A stretch of DNA of 64,000 nucleotides, from assembly GCA_002989075.1 (NCBI GenBank), contig PSQN01000005.1, positions 2,121,241 to 2,185,240 on the forward strand, given 5' to 3'. This document shows positions 23,460 through 35,834 of this stretch, in pieces (the stretch's first letter is position 1; the number at the start of each line of letters is the position of its first letter). The DNA is from Arthonia radiata (taxonomy: Eukaryota > Ascomycota > Arthoniomycetes > Arthoniales > Arthoniaceae). The position numbers and the translations under genes are program-made. A model generated the notes under the pieces. It saw nothing but the letters and a program-made list of their open reading frames with translations, was not told where the DNA came from and did not search any database.

Positions 23460-23843
23460 GGGATGATACCTAGTTCAGATGTTATCTTGAAACGCCAAAA
23501 AACGTCAGACAGGACCCGATATTCTCCACGTATTTGAGATGCAGAACAAGGCTGTGGTTGCCTCGCCAAGCTTTCTCATTGATCCCTGTCTTCTGCCTAA
23601 ATGTCTGCCTCGCCTCGTCTCACGCACTTAAGCTGCAAGACTAAGGTGACCTAACCCCGCATTTATCCTAGTTTTGTATCTACGTTGCAGTGCATTAGTA
23701 CGTGTTCTGCCAGATTGGGCGCAAGGCTGAGGCAACACTTCCATTTGCGAACAAGGTTAGGATGCAGTGTCGAGTGAGCTCTACTTTATCTCTCAAGGTC
23801 GAGGTCGTAATGTTCATTGACCTTTCTCGCTCTTTCTCCCAAC
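23460..23843. promoter_or_regulatory. Divergent promoter region
   Basis: This 384-bp spacer lies between the starts of the membrane protein (minus) and the LRAT-like protein (plus), so it should serve both. A pyrimidine-rich CTTTCTCGCTCTTTCTCCC tract lies just before the plus-strand start. Confidence 0.5.
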
Positions 23844-25030
23844 ATGTCAAACCTGGCATCATTAGACTCGCTCTTGGCTTATCGCGGCCGCGGCGAGGAG
23901 GACCAACCGAAAGCGCCATATAGATGGGCCTTTATTCAGGAGGAATCAAGAGCGGCATTCCAGCAATGGAACACCTCCACAGAAGCTTGGACGACGATTG
24001 ATCCAGACGCACCAATTGATCGCCAGCTGTGGAGCGTCGGCATTGCGACCAATAAGTTTCGGTTCGTCCCTGGGTTCTTCAGTACCAACGTGCGAACGAA
24101 ACTCGCACACTGGGCAATATATATATGCCCGCAAGGAAAGGAAGACGAGGTATGCTGGTGCAAGCTTTCTACTGGCCACAGCTTAACTAATCCACAACTT
24201 CCTAGGAGGGGGCATATCGAGTATTCGGCATGAATTTTGCGGATGGTGCCAGCAAGAAGGAGCTCATAATCGAGCAAGTCTGGGGGACCGAGCACGGCTG
24301 GCCAGCAAAGATCAGCAAATCTGATCTCAAGACGCTGGAAGGTTGGGGCCCCCATGAGTTCTTTTTCAGTTTGGAGGAGTTCATATTCACCGGTATGCAT
24401 GGATTCCCCACAGGCAATCTTAGTGCTGACCATCCACGAGCCCAGATCTTACCGGCACACTTTTGTGCAGCTCACCACAATTGGCTGACAAGCCTCCAGA
24501 GACATGGGCGATGGTCGCTGGTGGGCGGACCCATCGTAGGAGAGAACTACGAGCTCCTCAGGACCAATTGCCAGCACTTCGCGCGTTACGCCGTGGACTA
24601 CTTCTCCTTCACGAGTCAGGCTGTGGGCTTCACGAAGACGCCCTAATTCAAGCCGCGCATGTTGGAGCCTCTCATGTGGAGCATGCTGGAGCTTCAAGTA
24701 TGGAAGTTTTACCGCGGTCTTGATCTGGACCCTACGAAAAGATTTGAGGAGCGTATTCGAACATTGAGAGCTGAATATGACCAGCACGGGCCCATGCCGA
24801 GCGACGTGGACGAGCTTGTCGACGATCTACGCGCCTGCCGAGCACTTGAATTCAAGGAACCTTCTGAGGACGACTTCGTGGCCAGACTCACAAAGAGGGC
24901 GCGCAAGAAGTACGGCAACGATTTTGAAAAGTACGCGCTCAGCGAGGATGAGGTTGAGAGACTCATGGATTGGGTGTTCGTGCCGTTCAGCTGGAGATAC
25001 GCAGGCCAGAACACGACCTTCCAGAGCTGA
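23844..25030 (+). CDS. LRAT/NlpC-P60-like cysteine protein, interrupted by in-frame stop
   Basis: Exon 1 (23844-24149) and exon 2 (from 24206) join in phase 0 across an intron with branch CTTAACTAATCC. The catalytic pattern is that of circularly permuted papain-like LRAT/H-rev107 proteins: a His in LAHWAIYIC and a later Cys in LLRTNCQHFARYAV. Family members are acyltransferases, phospholipases or amidases; which applies here cannot be told. The frame meets TAA at 24644-24646, giving 248 aa. The same frame then continues open for 127 strongly coding-like codons (WKFYRGLDLDP, RTLRAEYDQHG, LTKRARKKYGNDFEKYAL) to 25030. The full product would be about 376 aa. One base change (CAA to TAA) would explain the break, so this may be a young pseudogene, a truncated but working enzyme, or a readthrough gene. 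Confidence 0.7.
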
Positions 25031-25425
25031 GATGAGTCGAGTCGCACTTGAGCCCAATGTGTTAGACACGGCCTGACGGACGGATGGAACGGCACAGCTC
25101 GGACGCATTGCGATCAAACATATAAGGAAGAGCATGCAGTCAGCCGGCTACTAGAAGAGCCTGCCATCTCAGAGCCAAAGTAGAAGAAAGGGAGGGAACG
25201 AAACAAGAGGAGACTGATGCACAAGGCCAAGAGCAAGCGCTGTCCGGTCTCAATAACATGGCACGGGATAGTGGTATGAGAGCGCCATCCTACTACCACA
25301 ATCCTGTGATGAGACACCTCACCCCAACTTTGTATGGGCTTTCTCACCCTTCCCCTCTTGCTGCTCCCGTCCACATTGTCTGCTCCCTTCGCGGCGATCG
25401 ATATACGCGTCACTGAGAATTCGCA
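25031..25425. other. Intergenic, 395 bp
   Basis: Contains the 3' flank of the LRAT-like gene and a CT-rich leader just before the acetyltransferase start (CCCTTCCCCTCTTGCTGCTC at about 25349). No other feature is seen. Confidence 0.5.
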
Positions 25426-25965
25426 ATGACTCCTCTCCCTCGCCCATCCGTCGATGGCCTTGTTCTTACGCGCGCTCAACCCGCCGACTTACCTGCCATA
25501 CAATCACTAGTCAATCAAGCGTACTCGAAATACATACCTCGTATTGGCAAGCCGCCTGCGCCGATGACGGCCGACTATGCGGTGATGCTCGAGACGCATG
25601 GCATTCTCGTCCTTCGTACTGCAGACGACACGAACGGTGATGCCGGGAGAATACTGGGCTCGATCGTGCTCTCCAGACCTATACCCGCTGGCAGCCTTGC
25701 AGGCGGGGAGCAAGATCATGAAGAGCTGAAGATCAACAATCTCGTCGTGTCTCCGGCTGCGCAAGGTCGTGGCTATGGTCGCGTGCTTGTGGATTATGCT
25801 GAAGAGGTTGCAAGAGCCCAAGGCAGCATGGCGTTGACACTGTTCACCAATGTCAAGATGATCGAGAATGTGGGCCTGTATACCAAGCTTGGGTTTGAGG
25901 AGGTGGACAGGCGCACTGGAGATGGGTATGAGAGGGTATATTTTCGAAAATCGCTGGACACATGA
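25426..25965 (+). CDS. GNAT-family N-acetyltransferase
   Basis: An unspliced gene of 179 aa. The acetyl-CoA binding motif A is clear: the strand LKINNLVVSP is followed by the loop AAQGRGYGRVLVDYAEEVA (Q-x-x-G-x-G). Motif B follows in NVGLYTKLGFEEVDR, typical of GNAT enzymes, and the N-terminal helix ADLPAIQSLVNQAYSKYI fits the fold. It would transfer acetyl from acetyl-CoA to an amine in the cytosol; the acceptor is unknown. The start is the first ATG after a pyrimidine-rich leader. The length matches the family. Confidence 0.9.
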   Translation: MTPLPRPSVDGLVLTRAQPADLPAIQSLVNQAYSKYIPRIGKPPAPMTADYAVMLETHGILVLRTADDTNGDAGRILGSIVLSRPIPAGSLAGGEQDHEELKINNLVVSPAAQGRGYGRVLVDYAEEVARAQGSMALTLFTNVKMIENVGLYTKLGFEEVDRRTGDGYERVYFRKSLDT

Positions 25966-28900
25966 AGGCGCAATCGGCCAAGTGAGCACACTTGTCAGCT
26001 TCAGCGGTCTGTAGTCGGCTGGCACCAACGCTCCTCTAGTCCACTGAGGATCGTCTGACCTTGCTAGCTGCTCGCGCTGCACCCTGAAACGCTTCTACGC
26101 TCATGTCCCTGCGCAACCTTAATCTCGTGGACGATAATCTCCGTTCGACGCTGGCGCGAGGGACTCAGTACTTTGCAGATCAGACAGTATTGTTTCACAC
26201 CTTCCGCCTCAGATTCTGTGTTAAAGCAGCGTACCAACGGTTGTCAGGTAAGGGGCCGGCTTGCGCAGTAGTATCGTCACGCGTGGTATCATCGCCATGC
26301 ATGGCCTGCTAACATGGTCTGTCATACATGCAGTGGAGTGATCAACAGGCCTGGCGAAGTCATCCTTCGTACGATGCGCCTGTTGTACGTATGTGAGGTT
26401 GTTACGCTTGAATCGTTTCGCTAATGCTCAACTTGAGAAGCTCAGCGAGCGGTCGCCGAAGGCGAGACTGATACGAAACCAGTCTCCGCAGACTAATATG
26501 TTCTTCAAGGGGACGAAGAAAGTCATTTAGCAGTGGGTGGTGCTGCAGCATTGCGCGCTATTCAAAGGTTCGAACCGGACGATCCATGCACAGAAGCGGT
26601 AATGAGCGGCATCAAAAATACCGTGGACTTGATCAAGACATCTAGACTGCATGTCCTCTGCGGCACACACGTACAAATATCAAGTGACCCGGAACCAAGA
26701 CCGCTGTCGCAGCCCCTCAACTTCCTCGCTCAATATTCGGCCACCCATCTTGCCATTGTCTATCGATGCAATTCATCTGGCCTCGACTTTTTGCTCTTGC
26801 TGCTCCTGTTCGCTTCATGTTCAGCAAAAGCTCAACGTATCACTTTAGGTTTGCCAAGCACCGCTGTGCACGAGAAATGCAGATGTATATGAGCTCAGAG
26901 AATACAAGTGCACAACTCTACGACTCACAAAAACGTCTGTTGAACGATAGGAAATATCCTCTGGTTCCGAGTAGCATTGTCTCATCTCATCTGTCAGCGG
27001 CGAAGCTCTGCGGCACCGTTATTGTTAGTCCGGAGCTAGGAGATCATTGCTGTGCACTCAGGCAGAAGCTATCGCACATCTAATGACACAGCTAGACCTC
27101 TGCATTAAATTCGGCGATCCTGGGGCTCTGTGCTCCAGACGCCATTTACGTCTGCTCGGCGTGAATCGTCAATGGGTGTAACCAGTCGGTTCAAATACCA
27201 TGCTATACCCGCGTCACTAATCTAGTGCGAACAAGCAGAGTCTTCTGGAGAGCGTTGCGCATCGGTCTCCAAGCTCTTTGAACAGTTCCGCACAATGCGT
27301 CGTTAAAAACGCCGATGCAACCGGGAGAGGGGATGTTTTGTTGGTCTCATAACAAGGAGGACACAGTTTGGTATGCTCGGGGACGTGCTATCTACTGCCA
27401 GCATGCATGATTGGCGATGGTGAGCGGCATTATAGTCGTGGTCGTGTCTGAACAAAGCGCATCAATTTTAGCAGCGATCCATTCATGGGCAGTAGAGGCG
27501 TGGAAAGCAGCCCCTATGGTGATCCGACGCATGTTTGCCGCCAAGTACAGTTCATCTCAGCTCAGCGAGCAGTTTTTGAAGCCGTAAATGTCTTTGAGAA
27601 CCAAACTGAGGCTCGAGCAATCTTGAGAATTCACGACGAGTGAGCTGAGGTGCGGCGCTACCAACACACACTCATACCGGCTAGTACGAGCGAGGAAGCT
27701 CGACGTCCTATGGGCAAATAAGGTGCTCTCATTCAATTCGGCCGAACAGCGCTCTTCGAGTGGGACCTTGTACACTGCGTGGTGCGAAAGCTGGGGTGCT
27801 CTCTGGTACTATGATGATGAGCAATATCAACACCAGCAAGAGCGTCATCATTGCTCACGACCTATTCAAAGACATACTGACCGAAGATCGCCGTCCTTAC
27901 GACGCGCAGCAAACGACACGGCTAAACAGGCCCCTATAGCCTCCATATCTTGAGCCTGTTGGCATCTGCCACTGCCTTCGAGAGTACTTGTTTGACTCTC
28001 CCTGCGCGATGTTCCTACGGGGTAACATAAGTACAAGGGGGTCTCAAGCGCGAACAGAAGGTCTCCGCTGCTCTCTGCTCTGACTAGCTATGCATGGCCC
28101 TAGCTCGAACTTGCAGGGGACGATCAACCAGCTGGGAGGGGCTTTCCTTCGTGCAGCGTATCAGCGACACTGTGATGGGCATTTGGCTTGACAGAATTGG
28201 TGAGAGCTGTGCTGACAAACGTCCGCATCACCGCAAGAAAGTGGAAGTATCGTTCTAGGTTCAGGATTGGCGTCGAGCAAAGCTTGCAGTCATGGAGGTG
28301 ACTTACTGGATCCCCTAAGACGCTTTAGAAGCGGGCAGAGCGCACGTGCACGTTCTCTATCCAAAAAATGGGTCTTCATCGTCCATCGACAGACCCTCCG
28401 GCGACAAAAATATCCTACCTAATGGTATGGAGAAGTACATAAAACGCGAGTCCAGGCCAAGTCAGCCTGAGCAGCAAAATGTACAAAAAGAAAAAACATT
28501 TCTGTGAAGATGATCACACAGGGCCGGAGTTTCCGCTCAAGCCTTGTGTGGATCGATGTGAGTAGCAATGCCACCGTAGCCTCTTGCTTTGATTGCTGTT
28601 CAATATCACCACGCGTACATTCTTCGTTATACTTATCCGACGAATGAAAAACAGTCGCGTTAGCACGCGAGCCTTAACGCCAGCAAATGTGATGCAGAAG
28701 TCTGGGAGGAGACCGAATTATGAAGAGCCCCTGGAGGAACATGGTCCTCATGATTCGCTGAAGCAGAAGACTTATTGTCTCCTTGGACTTGTCGTTGGCA
28801 TGTTTTTATGTATCCTCACAACTTGAAGGTCGTTACTGGGATCTGTTGGCAGCTGCAAGTGAACACGGTCTTACCAAACGTGGGCACATTCGTATAGCGC

Positions 28901-31338
28901 TGTGTTTGGAAGCAGAAAACGCCAGACGCGCCGTCAGGGGGTCAGTGGCTCTATCGTGAAATTTTCGATGTTCATAAGCAAAGAAGGAAACGCGTGACTG
29001 ACGAAAACGGTGCATCTGTAGCCTGGAGCTAATCTGACCGCGAGCAGCATCGTCAACTTTCAAACCCTCGCATTGTCCGATGCGAGACAGCGAATATCTT
29101 ATAATCGATGCACGGCTACAAGTTTAGAAGCGGGTGCATATCCCCTCGCCCACAGGCAACATGCTTTTGGCGCTCGAAAACGTTAGATGATGAGACGGAT
29201 GTGGTGCGCCGGAATCCTTGCTTTTTGAAATCGCGGTACATCGGCAGTTCAGGTTCAGGAGACGATCGAGACCCACTACGTTACGATAAGTGTAAGGGCA
29301 CTGAACCACGACATATTCATGACCTCGTATTGACTAGGCACTGCGAGACATCAGTACTATCAATGGCACCATGAGACAAGCATAGGGGTAATCACGTAAG
29401 TAACTCACACATGGTCAGGGCTACAACAATCGTGAAGTTCGCCCCGTAGGGGGGTCTGCCCTGGTCGTATCGCGTTTCAGCAAGTGGTGCAGCGCAGGAT
29501 CTGTGTTGCTATAGAGTTACACATACGTACGCTTCAGCTTGGGTCAGGCCCACGAAATCAAGAGCAAAATCTTCAAAGGTGGTGTCGTGGAGCGCGATAC
29601 CCCTATGCCAGTACTGTAGGTGCCTGAAAGATTGTGCTCTTGCTTGTGAAAGTAAAGCTCGTGACGTCTCGAGGTCGAAACACTGGGCCCCAGATTACTG
29701 CTGCAAAATTGTGGCTGCAAGAGCGGTATAAAGCAGTACCTATCTATGCACCACCAAGCCTGATAGTTAGCCATGATCGCCCCATCTAAACTATGCCTGC
29801 CAAACCTTTCAGGCGTATGTCATCTGGCGGTGCTTATTCCTCGAGAGCCATCTTGTGAGCTGTCAGAGTATGTGACATGGAAAGTTTGTTTGCAACGTCC
29901 TGCGTTGATGACTGTCAGCATCGTATGTTGTAAACAGCTTGCTAGAAGTCAATGTGCTCGCCTCTACCGCATTTTGGATCACACTATACTCTCGAGAGCA
30001 GCTGGACTGGCCCCTCAGCGCTGGTCTCGTGCCGCTAGCTAAATATCGATGAGAGATCGCTCGACAGTCCATGGCTTACCACGGACTGTCTTTGATGGGA
30101 GTATGTGCACTGTAGGATCGAGCATACAGTGAGTATGAAAGCTGCCGAGTAGATGTGTACTTGACATTGCTGCCGAAAAAGCTGCCTACTACACGCTACA
30201 CAGATCGGGCTCATGAGGGGAACGCTCGAAACCATGGTGTGCAGAAGGGCCGCTAGTCGCTCACCTGCAGTCTCTGAGCGGCTCCGTGGCGCCGGATTGT
30301 GATGATAATACTGATCAGCGACAACACCCTCACGCTTGCTTTGATAGACATTCCCAATCTTCGGGAACTTGCGGTAGCTGAACAGGTAAGATCACAAACG
30401 CATAGGTCCCATGATCTTGCCACAAACCATTAGGTTGCGTCAGCGTTCGCGCACCGCTATTGCAGGGCGGCCTCTCTTTCTGATCTTTCAACATTGTCTC
30501 CTGCCAGATTCGAGCAACAGTATATGTGATATCCATCGCCATCGGCGAGATCAAATGTTTACAATAGCTTCGCCCACCGACCAAGACCAGCGCACGAGCA
30601 ATGTAGGGGCGATACACACCTGCAGTTCTCGTCCAAAGCATTGCTTTTCCAAAAATGCAGCGTCAAGTCAAGGGCGCACCAAGCTTTGCATTGGGCTGCT
30701 CGAGATGATGCTGAACAGCGACGACCCCTCCAGACAAGGTTTCGCACATTGTGCACATGCCGTTGAGAACATCGCGGCGGCCAAACAGGTGCGAACACAA
30801 GCGAACAGTCCCATAGGCTTATCGAACCACCTTGTCAGTGTCCGTAGAGCTTTGCCGATAGATCGTGAGCGCTTCCAGCCTTTGCCCCATCTTTTGACTT
30901 GACCTCCGCTCAAGCTTGAGCATCAATACAAGTCACAACAGTCACACTCGGTGAGATGAGAAGCTGACAAAGGCTTCGTGCATTGGCTGTCATAGTCAGC
31001 TGGGGTTTTGAGGGGGCGATGGGTATTCGGAATTGCCGTGCGAAGTATTACCTTTCCAGCTTCACAGCTTCTGCGCAAACACACACGACCTTGTGCATTA
31101 TGCTGCTTGCGACTATACCGAGCAGCGTCATCAGCGTCTTAAGAAACGCGTCCTACCGCAAGGGTGAGTGTGAGGTGTAGAGGGTTTGTCAATCTGGCAA
31201 GAGATGGGAAGCACCCCCTGGACTCTGAACGTCAACCTGAAAGCTCTTGATGTGGTATTGTTCATTTCATTAGTTATTCACGTTGTCTGCTGTATGTCGT
31301 AAGCTCGTTCGTATACACACTGGACCCCGCCAAATCCA
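25966..31338. other. Gene-poor region, 5.4 kb
   Basis: No conserved gene is visible. Frames up to 163 codons (for example plus 30411-30902) overlap open frames on the other strand and show no domain. The only candidate I could support is the small spliced gene at 28479-28826. No transposon ends, tRNA or rRNA were recognised. Confidence 0.45.
28479..28826 (+). CDS. Possible 84-aa tail-anchored membrane protein (two exons)
   Basis: Exon 1 begins at ATG 28479 (MYKKKKHFCEDDH) and ends near 28561. A donor GTAGCAATG and an acceptor AAACAG near 28651 join in phase to a second exon ending in TGA at 28826. The product would be about 84 aa: a Lys-rich start, a Cys-containing hydrophilic middle (PEFPLKPCVDRC), an acidic stretch, then a single C-terminal hydrophobic helix, YCLLGLVVGMFLCILTT. 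That layout fits a tail-anchored protein. The donor is not a strong consensus and no family is recognised, so this is tentative. Confidence 0.35.
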
Positions 31339-33374
31339 TCAACTACCCAATAGCAAGTCCCTCGCCCACCTCACCTTGAACCCTCTCAAATCTCCATAAT
31401 GCTGGCCCACACCTACCGCTACGACCGGTACACCTGTGCTCCACACCAAACTCACTAGCGTGCCCACCATACCACCCACAGTATCGCACTTACTAACAAT
31501 AAAGCCATCGATGCCTCTCTCCCCCTTACTGCCGCCGCCAAAGCTCTCGTTGAAATGCCGCGCCTGCGCGACAGAATCGGTGCCCACCAATGCCTCACAG
31601 ACGAGCAGCACCTTATCCGGCTGCGCTTGCTTTGCAAACGTGCTCAGACTGCTCATGAGGCGCTGATCGTTGTGTCGCCGGCCAGCGGTGTCCACAAGCA
31701 CGACATCATAGCCGCCGTCTGTCGCGGTCTTGACAGCTTCCTTGGCGATGGCAGCAGCGTCCCTGCCATAGCCCTTTTCGAAGATATCGATCTCACCGAC
31801 GCCTTCTTGTTGCGCCGTCAGCTGCTGCAGGCGGGACACGTGCACGCGGAGCTGCTCCACGGCGCCGGAGCGGAAGGTATCCGCTGCGGCGACCAGGACA
31901 CGGAGATTATTGTGTAGGAGGAGGAAAGCCAGTTTGGCAAGGGTAGTAGATTTGCCAACGCCATTGACGCCGACGAGTGAGAGCACGTAAGGGCGCTTGC
32001 CGCGCACTGACTGGACGGCTCGGAGGAGATCAAGTGAGGAGCCAGAGGCTGGTGTGAGAATTTTGCTGAGCGCTGAGTCCATTGATGCGCGGACGGTCGC
32101 ATCAAAGGAGGTGAAAGAGGCGGTCTTGGTGCCGACGAGGTCGCGCTCGACGGATGCGCACAGGTGTTCGGCCGCATCTCGGGCGACATTCTTTTGGATG
32201 AGGTCGTCCTGCATGGACTTGAGCGGCTTCTGGAGATCGTTGTGAGTGAGCGTCTTGCCACCGATGAAGTTGGCGAAGGCGGAGGTGAAGGTTGAAGTGG
32301 TGCGATCGAGGAGGCTGTTGCTTGGAGTAGCTGAGCCGTTTGTGGTGGAGTTCGAAGAGGATTTGGCAGATTCGAGGATGGAAGACATCTCCTCGTCGAG
32401 GTCTTTGAGCACGAAGGCGCCAGATGCGTCTTTCCTGCCCCAGCTGAATTGGTCGACAGGCTCCGCTGCGGGCGTGACCGCGCTCCCGTTCGAAATGCCA
32501 CTGTCAGACATTGGCGATGTGACAGAGTAGTCCAGCTCACTGTTATCATCGCCTTCGATCGCGCCGCCGTCAACGTCCCATTTGCGCATCTTCTTCGCAT
32601 GCTTGTCTGTGCCTTTGACTTTGAGGAGAGGCGCGGAGGTTGGTGCCGCTGTGTGTGCTGCTTTCCGTGCTCGACGAGAGACACGTCCACCTGGGCCGCC
32701 TTTGCCTGTAATCACGCCGGCATTCGGTGTCCCAGGTCTTGAGCTATCTGGTGTCGAGATGGGAGATCCGTCCGTGGACGCGCCCGAAGTCTCGGTATCC
32801 ACGGCCAGTCCCTTCTTCTGAGCGCTTGCCTGGCGAAGGGTCGGTACGGGAGGGGCAAGGTGCTCATCGCTAGGCTCTCGCTGAACTATGCGCGGACTTG
32901 CGTTGTTCGCTTTCGATGCCGGTGGATCTGCGATGTTGGCTTTTCCTAATTTTCTTTCCAACTCTTGTATTTGACGATTGAAGTAGTCGTCGAAGGGGCA
33001 CTCGATGGCGCTGGTATTCGGCTTCTTGAATTGATGCCCATACAAAGCTGTGAAAAGAGTCTTGATGTTGTCCAGCAGCTGATCCACCCACGAAAGCGAG
33101 ATGAGTGACTGGTAGACGGCCTGCCTGTCAGTCAGCTGCGTGTTTATAAACCACGTCATGTTGCACTCACTACGAAGATAAGGCCCAGATCCTTGGCTGT
33201 TGTCCATTTCAAAGTGTACTTGTCCTTCTTATAGGCCGAATTGTGCGCCGCAGAACGGTCCTCAATGAAGACATCTCTTATGAAACTGTTCACCACATTG
33301 ACACCCACGGGGGCGTACTGCTTCGACCATAGCACAACGCCCGAAGTGGTCAGAATCTCGAATGAATCCAGCAT
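31339..33374 (-). CDS. SRP101: Signal recognition particle receptor subunit alpha
   Basis: Exon 1 (33374-33171) and exon 2 (33120-31339) join in phase 0 (LGLIFV to AVYQSLISLSWV), giving 661 aa. The N-terminal part is the longin-like SRX domain that binds the beta subunit at the ER membrane. A charged, low-complexity linker follows at about residues 150-360. The NG GTPase domain has the P-loop GVNGVGKSTT at about residue 452, DTFRSGAVEQL, DTAGR at about 545, SKCDTVGGM as the guanine-specificity motif at about 611, and the closing GVGQHYGDLRGF. It docks SRP-ribosome complexes at the ER so secretory and membrane proteins can enter. The length fits fungal SRP101 proteins. It faces YIF1 across 277 bp. 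Confidence 0.96.
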
Positions 33375-33651
33375 TTTTCTTTACCTCAGGAGGCAAGTGA
33401 AGGCCGCACAGCTTCTGCAACACTTTTGAGCGCAGATTTCGCGGAGGTGCTCAAGGCAGTGACGGATTTGGGGAGTTTCCAGGGTTTGCTACCCTTAGAG
33501 AGTTGTCAGCCTTACAAGGCATTTGCATGTGCGCCGCAACTTTCTGGTGTCGTCTTGTGGTCTGCTGAAGGAGGCCTGCCTCAGTGATAGCGAGCGCACC
33601 CCTTCTTTTCCGACAGATACATAGCCTGCCGCCACATCTTCCAGCAGCGCC
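33375..33651. promoter_or_regulatory. Bidirectional promoter of SRP101 and YIF1
   Basis: The starts of the two divergent genes are only 277 bp apart, so their promoters must overlap. No defined binding motif was recognised. Confidence 0.6.
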
Positions 33652-34836
33652 ATGCAGCAGCGCCAGGCGTACCCACAGGCGGCGCCTGCACAATCGCCCC
33701 CGCTCCACCACCCCGTACCCCAGCACGTCTCGACAGTCCCCCAATTCCGATCACCTCCTCCTCCCTCACAGTCTCAGAATGGCGGCTACGGGTACTCGGC
33801 TGGTGCGCAACAGCCTCAACAACAGCAGCAAGGGGCGTATGGGGCGGGTCAGAACTTTGGCGGCTTTATGAACGACCCAACAGCGCAGATGGGCTTCCAA
33901 GTTGGAAAGACCGCCCTGGATGCGGGACAGCAGTACATGGAGCAGAACGTGAGGATCGCATGCCTGAGAAGCTGGCAGATGCAATCGCTGATAGAGCTGT
34001 CACAGTTCAATCGCTATGTCAACATGTCTGCCTTGAAACACTACTTCAACGTCTCCAACTCATATGTCATGAACAAAGTCTTCCTTATTCTGTTTCCATG
34101 GAGGCATCGGCCATGGGTGCGACGACAAGCCATTGGACCCAATGGACAAGAAGGCTTCTTCATGCCCCCACGCGACGATCTCAATAGCCCGGACATGTAT
34201 ATTCCCGGTCCGTTTGGTAGAGCTGCACCCTCATATCGGGTCCACGCTGACATACTTGACAGTCATGGCTTTCGTCACGTACATCCTTCTGTCCGCTCTA
34301 CTGGCAGGTCTCCGAGGCGACTTTAGACCAGAAGTCTTCGGCTATACCGCAAGCACCTCGATCGGCATTGTGATCTTCGAGATTGCCATGCTCAAATTGG
34401 GCTGCTATCTGCTCTCCATCAGCAACGAGAGCCAGCTGCTCGATCTGTTCGCATATTCCGGCTACAAGTTTGTGGGTATCATTGTCACTGTCACCATTGC
34501 GGAGATCTTCAACAGAGGCGCAGGCACCGGCGGCTGGGTCGGATGGCTGGTGTTCTTCTACACCTTCTGCGCCCTGGCGTTCTTCCTGGTATGTCGGACC
34601 CTTGGTGTGCTGATCATGCAACGGCTTCTGATGCTGACTGTGGGCAACAGCTACGATCAATGAAATACGTCCTTTTGCCGGAGAATAACTCCGCCGGTGG
34701 TGCAGGCATGAACCCGATCGCGCGATCTCAGCGCAACAGACGAACACAATTCCTCTTTGGATACTCGTTTGTCGCGCAGCTACTGTTGATGGGCTTCTTG
34801 ACGCAACAAGAAGCAGCGAAGATGCCGTTGAGATAA
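33652..34836 (+). CDS. YIF1: YIF1 family ER-Golgi transport protein
   Basis: Four exons, 33652-33948, 34006-34207, 34263-34588 and 34651-34836, give 336 aa. The N terminus is rich in Pro and Gln. Then comes the conserved GFQVGKTALDAGQQYMEQN, NMSALKHYFNVSNSYV, VFLILFPWRHRPW and the PDMYIP motif before the first helix (VMAFVTYILLSALLAGL). About five membrane helices follow, ending in GYSFVAQLLLMGFL. YIF1 works with YIP1 and Rab GTPases in COPII vesicle traffic between ER and Golgi. The donor after PDMYIP is non-consensus (GTCCGT). An alternative at 34217 (GTAGAG) would add three residues in the same phase. Confidence 0.94.
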
Positions 34837-35834
34837 GGGGGGGAGTGTAGCACTACAGAGACATAGTCTGGCTTCCGCGAATGCGCCTGAGGTGTGCGGC
34901 GCCCAGGACCGTGGACGGTAGATCAGTCGCCACTATTGGGTACGGCGGGGATATCGTGCATGCTATCGCTTCTGATTACCTCGTGATCACGAGGTGTCGT
35001 TCTCGTCGTTGTCTTGCTCCACTCGCCTCGTTTGCGCACTGTGGCATTGGAGTCTGTGGCAATGAGTCGCAGGCGACGAGTGGAGCCACATGGCGAGACA
35101 GGAGGTACTTGTGGGGATCTGGAGATCGAGAGGGCGATATAGAAACCCGTGCAGGGCCGAGGATGGCGTGGAAGAGCGAGATGGGCGACTACTGCAGCGG
35201 GGCAGTCAGGGCGCGAGACGCTGAATGGCTGGGGAAAGGGAAGGCGGTGTGTTGGCTTCAAACGCTCCATACCCAAAGGCGCAGCTTGGCGTCATCACGG
35301 AGAACTAGTCCACTCACGTCTGGAGAAGGAACGACAGTCTTCAAGTAAAGCATGGCCTGCCCCGAATGTCTCAGTCGATCTAGTGCGCCTTTCTAGCTAT
35401 ATCCGGGGCCGCAACCACGAGCCACGAGATAAATAGTATTCCGCCTCAAGCCGGCACTGTTTCCTCTCCTCGCACACAAACAATCACCACCATCGACCAG
35501 CTTCACCATAGGGGGGCACATCTTTCACGCACGCAAGAAGTCCTGCTGCCTTCGAGTACCCACCTTGCAGCATTTCCCATCCAGATCGGACGAGGCTTGC
35601 GATCTCTCTCGATCTGAGAGCCTCTCCTCCACCTCCACGCAGATACCTACGCAGATTCCGACGCACAGTCGCTGGAACTTGGAGTCGGCGACCCGCACCC
35701 CACCCCCGCCAAGACCGAGCTTCTATCGACCAATCACAGTCCTTCGAATCCCTCGACTAGGGTGACGTCGTTCGCTAGTCTGCGACGGCCCAGCCAACTC
35801 TGCCCTCACACTCGCACCAAGCCCTCCAAGAAGA
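34837..35834. other. Intergenic, 1 kb
   Basis: Contains the 3' flank of YIF1 and the promoter and leader of the glycine-zipper gene. The last 350 bp are pyrimidine-rich (for example CTCTCCTCCACCTCCACGC), common in fungal leaders. No further gene is seen. Confidence 0.5.

Noticed and set aside
26560-26590. GGTTCGAACC resembling a tRNA T-loop
   Set aside because: The flanking bases do not pair into a T-stem or acceptor stem and no A-box with correct spacing is present.
30411-30902. 163-codon plus-strand frame
   Set aside because: Open frames on the opposite strand overlap it, no motif is recognisable and no supporting splice sites were seen.
31440-31500. SKCD in the SRP receptor instead of the textbook TKxD GTPase motif
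   Set aside because: Conservative variation compatible with SRP-type GTPases; the rest of the nucleotide site is intact, so not treated as a defect.
31818-32690. 290-codon minus-strand open frame inside the SRP receptor gene
   Set aside because: It is the alternate frame of the low-complexity linker and GTPase domain; the overlapping frame has all SRP GTPase motifs.
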